This document shows positions 56,960 through 64,000 of a stretch of DNA of 64,000 bases, piece by piece. This stretch comes from Psychrobacter immobilis. GTDB taxonomy: Bacteria; Pseudomonadota; Gammaproteobacteria; Pseudomonadales; Moraxellaceae. Under the pieces are notes generated by a model. That model made no database searches. It was not told where the DNA came from and was given only the letters and a program-made list of their open reading frames with translations. A program made the translations under genes and the position numbers. The DNA lies in assembly GCA_904846145.1 (NCBI GenBank), contig CAJGZL010000001.1, forward strand, positions 1,054,001 to 1,118,000. Reading direction: 5' to 3'. Position 1 is the first letter of the stretch, and each line of letters opens with the position of its first letter.

Positions 56960-57847
56960 CTACAGCGCACCACTAAACGTATCACAGGATTGAATATCAC
57001 CGCTGTCAAGCCCTCGACTAAACCATTGCACCCGTTGCTGACTAGTACCATGAGTGAAATTATCAGGCACAACTGCACCGCCACCTGCTTGCGCTAAACG
57101 ATCATCACCGATTTGACCTGCCGCATTAATAGCTTCATCGATATCTCCTGCTTCCAAGAACTGCACTCGCTCCTGATTACGATTCGCCCAAACCCCAGCA
57201 AAACAATCTGCTTGTAGCTCTTGCAATACCGATAGCTTATTCGCTTGCGTACGAGTCACTTGCCGACTAGCTTCAGCCACTTGTTGGCTAATACCTAGTA
57301 AAGTCTGTACATGATGACCGACTTCGTGCGAGATCACATAAGCCTGCGCAAAATCCCCTGCCTTACCGCTATTTTCTTGATCGCCTGAGCCTTGCTGATC
57401 ACCGCTAATGCCTAAGTTACGACGCATCTCTACAAAAAAGGAAGTATCAAGATAGACGGTTTGATCACCAGGACAATAAAAAGGGCCTGTCGCAGAGGTT
57501 GCACTACCACAAGCTGAATTGACTTGCCCATTAAATAAGATCAGCTCAGGCTCTTTATAAGTCTGACCGCCCTCTTGGAATATTTGACCCCATACCGCTT
57601 CGGTATCGGCCAATACTACTTTTACGAACTGCGTATCACGATCATCGCTAGTTGCCACTTCAGTTGATGAGCTGCCGCCGCCGCCAGCAACGACTTGCCC
57701 TGTCTGCAGCGCTGTCATCGGATTGACCCCGAATACTAACCACAGAATACCTGCGATGATAATGCCACCGATACCACCACCAATCATCTTACCGCCACCA
57801 CGACTGGTTCGAACGTTAGAGCTACCCCTTCTACCTTGCCATTTCAT
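56960..57847 (-). CDS. ypfJ: YpfJ family neutral zinc metallopeptidase
   Basis: A 295-residue membrane-anchored protein. One helix (about 22-40, IGGGIGGIIIAGILWLVFG) is preceded by a basic Gly/Arg-rich tail. The peptidase domain has HEVGH (174-178) in YVISHEVGHHVQ and the third ligand region in ELQADCFAG (210-218). Cys pairs (SACG, FYCPG, QSCD) may form disulfides, as the domain should face the periplasm. The substrate is not known. GAGGGTAA precedes the ATG. Confidence 0.92.
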   Translation of the reverse strand: MKWQGRRGSSNVRTSRGGGKMIGGGIGGIIIAGILWLVFGVNPMTALQTGQVVAGGGGSSSTEVATSDDRDTQFVKVVLADTEAVWGQIFQEGGQTYKEPELILFNGQVNSACGSATSATGPFYCPGDQTVYLDTSFFVEMRRNLGISGDQQGSGDQENSGKAGDFAQAYVISHEVGHHVQTLLGISQQVAEASRQVTRTQANKLSVLQELQADCFAGVWANRNQERVQFLEAGDIDEAINAAGQIGDDRLAQAGGGAVVPDNFTHGTSQQRVQWFSRGLDSGDIQSCDTFSGAL

Positions 57848-58200
57848 AATATTACCCTCTAATGTTGCTACTATATGTTGAGTATAGTTATAACTCTATT
57901 TTAAATCAGTTCTCAATTTATAAATCAAAGTACAAGTTAGCTATATAACTAACTAATTTTACTGGATTATACTTATATTAGTTGATAAAACTGTAATAAA
58001 TTTCGACCTATCTACAGTTAGTACAATTCAGTTACATTTATACTGTTAATTTTTAATATAAAGTCTTTTCATTTTCATAAAAAACATATAGAATGCGTGC
58101 AAGCTGAGTAGCTGTGACTAAGAGTAGTTGATCTTCAAAATAAATTGAAGGCTCAACCTTTAGTTATGTCTACTTATCATTTCATTTTTTGGAGAATATT
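57848..58200. other. Divergent region ypfJ / acidic lipoprotein
   Basis: About 350 AT-rich bases. AGTTAG-CTATATA-ACTAACT (57946-57965 region) is a small palindrome near the presumed ypfJ promoter. No gene is seen. Confidence 0.4.
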
Positions 58201-58557
58201 ATGGATATTAAATTACTTGCACTTGCTGGTATCATGGCTGCTTCTATGGGCTTAACAGCTTGTGATAGCAATACTGAAAACGCTGCTGAAGATTTATCTG
58301 ACGCACAAGAAGAAGTACAAGACGCGCAAGAAGAATTAGCTGAAGGCTCAGCTGACGGTGAAGCTGTAGATCCTGCTGCTGCTGAAGCTGCTATGGCTGC
58401 TGAAGCTGATATTGCTGATGCACAAGTTGCTACTGCAACTGACGAGATGGATGCTGAAGTTCCTATGGACGGCACTACTACTAGCGTAGACGTAGCTAGC
58501 AACACTGAAGCCGCTAACGCAGCTGACGAAGTTGTAGTTGTTGAGCCTGCTCAATAA
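58201..58557 (+). CDS. Acidic Ala/Glu-rich lipoprotein
   Basis: A 118-residue lipoprotein. I chose the ATG at 58201 because GGAG lies six bases before it. The signal peptide ends in the lipobox GLTAC (Cys at 21). The mature part is very acidic and low-complexity (DAQEEVQDAQEELAEGSADGEAVDPAAAEAAMAAEADIADAQ), probably helical or disordered. No enzyme motif. The codons use GCT and GAA repeatedly, typical of a highly expressed gene, by inference. Confidence 0.8.
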   Translation: MDIKLLALAGIMAASMGLTACDSNTENAAEDLSDAQEEVQDAQEELAEGSADGEAVDPAAAEAAMAAEADIADAQVATATDEMDAEVPMDGTTTSVDVASNTEAANAADEVVVVEPAQ

Positions 58558-58580
58558 GTTACTACTTATAAAAGTTTTAT

Positions 58581-58608
58581 AAAAAAGAGAGCTTACGCTC
58601 TCTTTTTT
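58581..58608 (+). terminator. Terminator after the acidic lipoprotein
   Basis: Stem AAAAAAGAGAGC / GCTCTCTTTTTT with loop TTAC. Confidence 0.85.
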
Positions 58609-58636
58609 TATGCCTGATATTCATGAGTACTGCCTA

Positions 58637-58900
58637 GGGTCTGTTGAACATTCGATCATGGCACTGACAGAGACTATTTTTTAGGTGATTCTAGATTAAA
58701 AATATCTAGTTTAGTCATTCTAAGCGGATCTTTTTGATGACGAATCGACAAAAAAGAGTCCTGTCCTTGCAGGCTGATGCTAAAATCGCTCTATTCGTTG
58801 TAAAAATCTAGCCAAGGCATTTGTATTACCTGCAATTTTTACCTAGACTAGACCTATTTTAGCTATCAGCAGTGCTCATTTATGAATGTTCAACAGACCC
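58637..58900. mobile_element. MITE-like element with 17-bp perfect terminal repeats
   Basis: A 264-bp element. The left end GGGTCTGTTGAACATTC and right end GAATGTTCAACAGACCC are exact inverted copies, flanked by TA on both sides (58635-58636 and 58901-58902). No ORF inside. The layout fits a non-autonomous derivative of an IS with TA target preference. It lies 6 bases from the stop codon of the BLUF gene. Confidence 0.85.
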
Positions 58901-58906
58901 TAATAC

Positions 58907-59338
58907 TTATAACGAACTTAACTCACGCATTAGATTATTTGCTGATTCAGCATTCAATAGGTACGGGTTAAAATTGACTGTGGTCGAATATTTGAGATAA
59001 ACGGCAGCATTTTGCTCGGTTGGCGAGGCATAGTTCATTGACCATTTTGCCCATTCACGATGTTTTATCTCGCGGGTTTCTAGTAGCTGTAAATCATAAT
59101 GGCGCTGATCAGCAATCAGTCCATACAGCAATCTATTGATCTGTGCTCTTGGCCCCTCAATAGTCTGCAAAAAATAATCTTTATTGAAAGTAAGCATGCC
59201 CGTTATACCATTGGCAGCATTATTTTCTTGAGCTTGTTTGAGGATTTCATTAAAGTCTTCGGCAGATACATCGGAGTTTGCGCGACTGGCGTAAGTCATA
59301 CTTATTAAGATATGGGCATCGATATTATTTTGGCTCAT
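58907..59338 (-). CDS. BLUF-domain blue-light sensor
   Basis: A 143-residue protein that is almost only a BLUF domain. The flavin-site residues are present: Y16 (ISMTYASRA), N43 (NGITG) and Q58 (FLQTIEG), followed by the conserved ADQRHYDLQLL and REWAKWSMNY. Short BLUF proteins of this kind (PixD-like) signal through partner proteins; the short C-terminal helix (NAESANNLMRELSSL) may mediate this. No output domain or obvious partner lies beside it. GAGAT precedes the ATG. Confidence 0.92.
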   Translation of the reverse strand: MSQNNIDAHILISMTYASRANSDVSAEDFNEILKQAQENNAANGITGMLTFNKDYFLQTIEGPRAQINRLLYGLIADQRHYDLQLLETREIKHREWAKWSMNYASPTEQNAAVYLKYSTTVNFNPYLLNAESANNLMRELSSL

Positions 59339-59408
59339 GTTCTATCTCTTATATAAAGGCTGTTTTATATGTTATATCTAAGTATACCAATACGGTAGAA
59401 TCCAACTA

Positions 59409-60032
59409 TCAATTCAAGGTCTCATAAAACTTTTGTATACCATCAGCCAAATTATCATTAGCAGAGCTTTGCATATGTTGTACCAAGGCTTGCAGTTGTA
59501 AAATATTATCGCATTTTTCTAAACTGAGCATATACACCCAAGCTTCTTGACCTGGTGCTTTTTGTTCAATGTAAGCAGCTAATTCTGCTCTTTTACTTTC
59601 AAAATCGGCATTAAAATTTTTATCATAATAATGCTTTTCATCGTCTGATAACTTTTTAGGTTCTGTCTCAATCTCAGTCTCAAAGCCTGCCGCTACATTT
59701 ACTTCTATATTCTGCACGCGTTGCGCATCCTCATCTGAGAGTGTCGCTGTTTCAGATGCTGCGAATAAGCTTGTCTCTGTAGGCTCACCTTGATCACTGG
59801 ACGCTACCTCTATATATTGCAAATCTTGCAATAGCTCAAAAAGTACGGCTACTCCGCCCGACTCGGCAAATATCTCACTGCTATCCAAAGACTTAAGATA
59901 GCTGTCATAGCGACTTTCCCCGTCAATTAAAAACAGCAAAGTTCGAGCCTGACGTGGCAATATATCTAATTCTTTATTTTTGATCTTTTCACGTCCTAGA
60001 GCACTTTTTTGAAATACTTGGCTATTATTCAT
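59409..60032 (-). CDS. Unknown acidic protein
   Basis: A 207-residue soluble protein. I chose the ATG at 60032; a TTG at 60044 is possible. The N-terminal segment (LDILPRQARTLLFLIDGESRYDSYL ... LFELLQDLQYIEV) resembles a small winged-helix-like unit seen in other proteobacterial proteins that begin with an L-x-DG motif. A Glu/Thr/Ser-rich linker follows, then a helical C terminus (WVYMLSLEKCDNILQLQALVQHMQ). Function unknown. It is the gene upstream of the BLUF sensor on the same strand (70 bases), so the two could be co-expressed. Confidence 0.65.
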   Translation of the reverse strand: MNNSQVFQKSALGREKIKNKELDILPRQARTLLFLIDGESRYDSYLKSLDSSEIFAESGGVAVLFELLQDLQYIEVASSDQGEPTETSLFAASETATLSDEDAQRVQNIEVNVAAGFETEIETEPKKLSDDEKHYYDKNFNADFESKRAELAAYIEQKAPGQEAWVYMLSLEKCDNILQLQALVQHMQSSANDNLADGIQKFYETLN

Positions 60033-60146
60033 TTGTGGACCCAATTCGGCTAGTTAGTTCGATACTTCTTAACTATTTGTCTAACATAGTTTTAATACTA
60101 AAGTATTGAAACTACTTTTCATAGAGGTTTTGATAGCTTCATAAAA

Positions 60147-60197
60147 AACGAGGCGTTAAGCTTTAATATATAGCTTAACACCTCGTTAGTTTTTATT
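60147..60197 (-). terminator. Terminator after ihfA
   Basis: Stem AACGAGG-C-GTTAAGCT / AGCTTAAC-A-CCTCGTT with a T run on the minus strand. Confidence 0.85.
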
Positions 60198-60237
60198 GCT
60201 TTTTTATAATAGCAATCTTATAGACTAGCAGTAATAG

Positions 60238-60537
60238 CTACTCATCAAGCAAACGCTCGTCTACCTTTTGACGGAATTTTTGTCCTGTCTTAAAAGTAAC
60301 CACGCGACGAGCGGATACTGCAACCGCTTCGCCCGTTTTGGGATTGCGACCTGGACGACTGTTTTTGTCCTTGAGCTCAAAGTTACCAAAACCCGAAAGC
60401 TTGACCTCTTTACCTTTGATTAAACTCTCTGATAATTCCTCAAAAAAATTCTCTACCAAGCAACGTCCTTCTTGACGAGTGATGTTCAGACGGCTCATCA
60501 AATGCTCGATCATATCGGATTTGGTTAAAGTGCTCAC
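60238..60537 (-). CDS. ihfA: Integration host factor subunit alpha
   Basis: A 99-residue DNA-bending protein of the HU/IHF family. The start is a GTG with AGGAG before it. Features: [31 protein letters not shown] helices, the [26 protein letters not shown] segment with the DNA-intercalating Pro, and [16 protein letters not shown]. The order pheS-pheT-ihfA is the common gammaproteobacterial one; here a 254-base gap separates it from pheT. Confidence 0.95.
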   Translation of the reverse strand: MSTLTKSDMIEHLMSRLNITRQEGRCLVENFFEELSESLIKGKEVKLSGFGNFELKDKNSRPGRNPKTGEAVAVSARRVVTFKTGQKFRQKVDERLLDE

Positions 60538-60791
60538 AGTACGACTCCTATGCTGTTTTGCTATAGTGTGGCTAATATCTGCTATAACTAATTTATGTGA
60601 GTAAGCTGGCGTATTATTAAATACAGTTTGGCTATTATAAATGATTTTTGCCTAGTTTTTAATAAAAGATGCAATAAAACCTTTTATTAATAACAAGTTA
60701 CTGTTATCACTTAGCGCCTTTATGATTTTATCCTGTAACAGATAAGACTTTTATAACGCTAAAGCTAATGATAAATTTGCTAAAATCAACT

Positions 60792-63215
60792 TTAGCTATC
60801 GCGCAATTGTGCATTATGTTTTGAGTTTAAAGCTGTCACTACTTTATCAGTAGCGGCTTTGATTGATTCATCAGATAAAGTTTGCGTAGGGTCCTGCCAC
60901 GTCAAAGCAAAGGCTAATGAACGTTGGCCTTCTGGTACCTTGTCGCCCTGATATACATCAAACAGCCACATATCTTTTAGTAGTTCGCCTGCCACGCTAC
61001 GTATCGTAGCTTGCAAGGCTTGCACACTAATATCACTATTGACTAAGATTGCGATATCACGGCGAACCTGTGGGAATTTGCTCGGCGTCGCAATCAGCTG
61101 CTGTTCGCGTGCCAACGCCAATAATGGTGCTAAGGCCAATTGTGCTACCCAAGTCACTGGTAGATCCAGCTGCTTTGCGGTATTAGGATGCAGCTGCCCA
61201 AGCCAGCCAATATAATGATCATCTATGTAGAGCTTCGCGCCCTGCCCTGGGTGTAAAAAGTCTAAATCACTACGCTCATAGCGGATGCGAGCGCTATCTG
61301 TCTGCACTGGTAGCAGCTGCTCAATATCGTGTTTTAGATCATAGAAGTCGGTAGCACGGTTTTGATAAGCTTGCTCATCCCAAACATTGCCAACAGCAAC
61401 CAGAGCGATACTAGGCGTCTGCACTAACTCGCTGATGTTTTGCCCAACAAAGCTTAAACCCGTCTCAAAGAATCGAATACGAGACTGCTGACGATTAAGG
61501 TTATATTGCACACAAGGTAGCAAGCTTGATAAAAGCGTACGACGCATCACCGCTAGATCACTGGAGATCGGATTAGCGAGTGGTAATACTGCCCCTAACG
61601 CTTCATCATCTATCATAGCTTCTAATTTAGCATCGCTAAAACTAAAGCTAATCGCCTCCATATAACCAATATCGACTAACGCCAGTTTCATCTCATGGGT
61701 CAAATCTGCAGTATCGTCATAGTTCATGCTGACTTGTAGATGAGGTAGCACGCTAGGTATATTGTCATAGCCATAGATACGCGCCAACTCTTCGATTAGA
61801 TCTTCGCTTATACTCATATCAAAACGATACGATGGCGGCGTGCAGATCAGCGCATTATCTTGCTGCGCCACTTTAAAGCCTAATTGCGTCAAGATACGCA
61901 CCATAGTATCTACTGCAATCTCAATACCTAGCACCTCTGCCACTTTGGTAATAGGTAAGATAATAGCCTTGCGCGCAGGTAGATGATCGCTATGCTCAGC
62001 CGTTACGATTTGTCCCGCTTGGCCACCAGCAATATTAGTAATCAAATCAGTAGCGCGTGCTAGCGCTAAAGCTGGCAACTCAAAGTCAACCCCACGCTCA
62101 AAACGCTGCGAGGCATCGGTATGCAGACCAAAGCGGCGCGCGCGTGCGGCGATAGCAAGCGGACTAAAAAAAGCGCTCTCAAGCACAATATTAGTCGTGC
62201 TATCAGTGACACTACTGCGTTTGCCACCCATGATACCTGCTAGTGCTAACACCCCTTCATCATCAGCAATCACCAGCTCATCACCATTTAAGGTCACAGT
62301 CTGATCATTGAGTAAGGTAAGGCTCTCTTGAGACTCAGCCAAACGCACTATTATGCTACCTTTGATCGTATCGGCATCAAAAGCATGCAAGGGCTGACCC
62401 AATTCCATCAGCACATAGTTGGTCACATCGACTAAAAAATTATGGCTACGTAGGCCCGACTGCACTAGTCTATCCGCCAGCCATTTTGGGGTAGCTATAC
62501 TACGATCGATATCGCTAATAGCCTGCAATAAGTAGCGTGGGCATTGCTCTGTGGCATCAACCGTGACATCAGGAGTAGTAAAACTACTTCCAGCTACTAC
62601 ATCATTGACCACAGTAATCTCTGGCGGTTGCATGGTCATACTATTGATGACTGCAATCTCACGCGCGATACCACGGACGCTAAAGCAGTCGCCACGATTA
62701 GGGGTGATTGAGATATCAAGTATTTGGTTATCCAAGCCTAAATACTCGCGGATATCGGTACCAACAGGAGCGTCGCTAGGCAATGCTAATAGACCATCGA
62801 TATCATCTACTAGATCAATCTCAGAAGCACCGCAAAGCATACCGTTCGAAGCGACGCCACGTAGCTCGCTGGCTTTGATATGAAAACCCGCTTTACCATT
62901 ACTGCCATCGCTGGTAGGCAATACTGCACCGATAGTGGCGACAGGCGCTTTCATACCAACCGCTACATTTGGCGCACCACAAACGATTTGAAGAAGCTCA
63001 TCTCCTCCAACATTCACTTGCGTTACTCTCAGCTTATCAGCATCAGGGTGTTGCTCGACGCTGATGACTTCACCGACGACAACGCCGTTAAAGGCACGAG
63101 CAACCGCATAACGATCATCAATCTCTAGTCCAGCCATCGTTAATTGTTCGGCCAACTGCTCACTGGTATTAGTAGGGTTCACCCATTGACGTAGCCACTG
63201 TTCGCTAATTTTCAT
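60792..63215 (-). CDS. pheT: Phenylalanine-tRNA ligase beta subunit
   Basis: An 807-residue beta subunit. Domain order: an N-terminal EMAP-like tRNA-binding domain (VVVGEVISVEQHPDADKLRVTQVNVG), the B3/B4 editing region (ITPNRGDCFSVRGIAREIA ... FDADTIKGSI), B5 (AEVLGIEIAVDTMV), the catalytic-like core and a C-terminal anticodon-binding domain (KFPQVRRDIAILVNSDISV). The length is near the E. coli 795. It follows pheS after 60 bases. Confidence 0.97.
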   Translation of the reverse strand: MKISEQWLRQWVNPTNTSEQLAEQLTMAGLEIDDRYAVARAFNGVVVGEVISVEQHPDADKLRVTQVNVGGDELLQIVCGAPNVAVGMKAPVATIGAVLPTSDGSNGKAGFHIKASELRGVASNGMLCGASEIDLVDDIDGLLALPSDAPVGTDIREYLGLDNQILDISITPNRGDCFSVRGIAREIAVINSMTMQPPEITVVNDVVAGSSFTTPDVTVDATEQCPRYLLQAISDIDRSIATPKWLADRLVQSGLRSHNFLVDVTNYVLMELGQPLHAFDADTIKGSIIVRLAESQESLTLLNDQTVTLNGDELVIADDEGVLALAGIMGGKRSSVTDSTTNIVLESAFFSPLAIAARARRFGLHTDASQRFERGVDFELPALALARATDLITNIAGGQAGQIVTAEHSDHLPARKAIILPITKVAEVLGIEIAVDTMVRILTQLGFKVAQQDNALICTPPSYRFDMSISEDLIEELARIYGYDNIPSVLPHLQVSMNYDDTADLTHEMKLALVDIGYMEAISFSFSDAKLEAMIDDEALGAVLPLANPISSDLAVMRRTLLSSLLPCVQYNLNRQQSRIRFFETGLSFVGQNISELVQTPSIALVAVGNVWDEQAYQNRATDFYDLKHDIEQLLPVQTDSARIRYERSDLDFLHPGQGAKLYIDDHYIGWLGQLHPNTAKQLDLPVTWVAQLALAPLLALAREQQLIATPSKFPQVRRDIAILVNSDISVQALQATIRSVAGELLKDMWLFDVYQGDKVPEGQRSLAFALTWQDPTQTLSDESIKAATDKVVTALNSKHNAQLRDS

Positions 63216-63275
63216 AAGTATCTCGGATCAGAATTTTAGAATAAAGGTAGACGTATTAATATCAAAAATGAAAAT

Positions 63276-64000
<725 letters not shown>

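Noticed and set aside
58182..58505. Minus-strand Ala/Ser-rich ORF
   Set aside because: Antisense shadow of the acidic lipoprotein gene.

Overview
The window looks like chromosomal DNA of a Psychrobacter-type gammaproteobacterium (family Moraxellaceae). This is inferred from moderate GC, the 16S-tRNA(Ile)-tRNA(Ala)-23S-5S operon, and gene blocks such as tyrS/anmK divergent, trxA-rho, corC-lnt and pheS-pheT-ihfA. No database comparison was possible. Most of the sequence is housekeeping DNA, broken by a few AT-rich accessory patches.

Layout. 1-2.9 kb: end of a cation/acetate symporter gene, a small membrane protein, a rhomboid protease and a 5'-nucleotidase. 3.1-4.3 kb: an IS3-family (IS407-like) insertion sequence with a clean GTAA target duplication but frame-broken transposase genes. 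4.4-5.3 kb: a pirin. 5.5-7.4 kb: an AT-rich patch with a small charged protein and a HEPN-like candidate defence protein. 7.5-13.5 kb: a complete rRNA operon on the minus strand with three tandem promoters. 13.6-18.7 kb: a UDG-like glycosylase, upp, ydfG, an unknown protein, a THI5-like binding protein and an alpha/beta hydrolase. 18.7-22.5 kb: tyrS with a TIR-like gene and a DUF1653 gene behind it, and anmK. 22.7-27 kb: fabF, a coiled-coil protein and an Xaa-Pro aminopeptidase. 27.2-30 kb: an MmeI-like (type IIL) restriction-modification enzyme. 30.2-33.5 kb: an Ala-rich membrane protein, lnt and corC. 33.7-41.6 kb: DUF4105 protein, YcgN-like protein, dienelactone hydrolase, a DUF2339 membrane protein and rbgA/ylqF. 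41.6-44.1 kb: an AT-rich accessory stretch with a LysE/RhtB exporter, a frameshifted gene and a VapBC toxin-antitoxin pair between two diverged copies of the mutY upstream region. 44.1-54.4 kb: mutY, tesB, rapA, a 2-hydroxyacid dehydrogenase, a Baeyer-Villiger-type monooxygenase, rluA and trxA. 55-64 kb: rho, two lipoproteins, ypfJ, a MITE-like element next to a BLUF photoreceptor, an unknown protein, ihfA, pheT and the 3' part of pheS.

Candidate defence functions are scattered rather than clustered: the HEPN-like gene at 6.0-7.4 kb, the TIR-like gene at 19-19.8 kb, the type IIL enzyme at 27-30 kb and VapBC at 43.3-43.9 kb. The most notable structural signals are a family of palindromic repeats with GTAGGGTG/CACCCTAC ends, the duplicated mutY leader around vapBC, the triple rRNA promoter array, and the TIR-like gene placed one base after the tyrS stop codon. 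I did not find a clearly unprecedented multi-gene system. The HEPN-like and TIR-like genes are the best leads.
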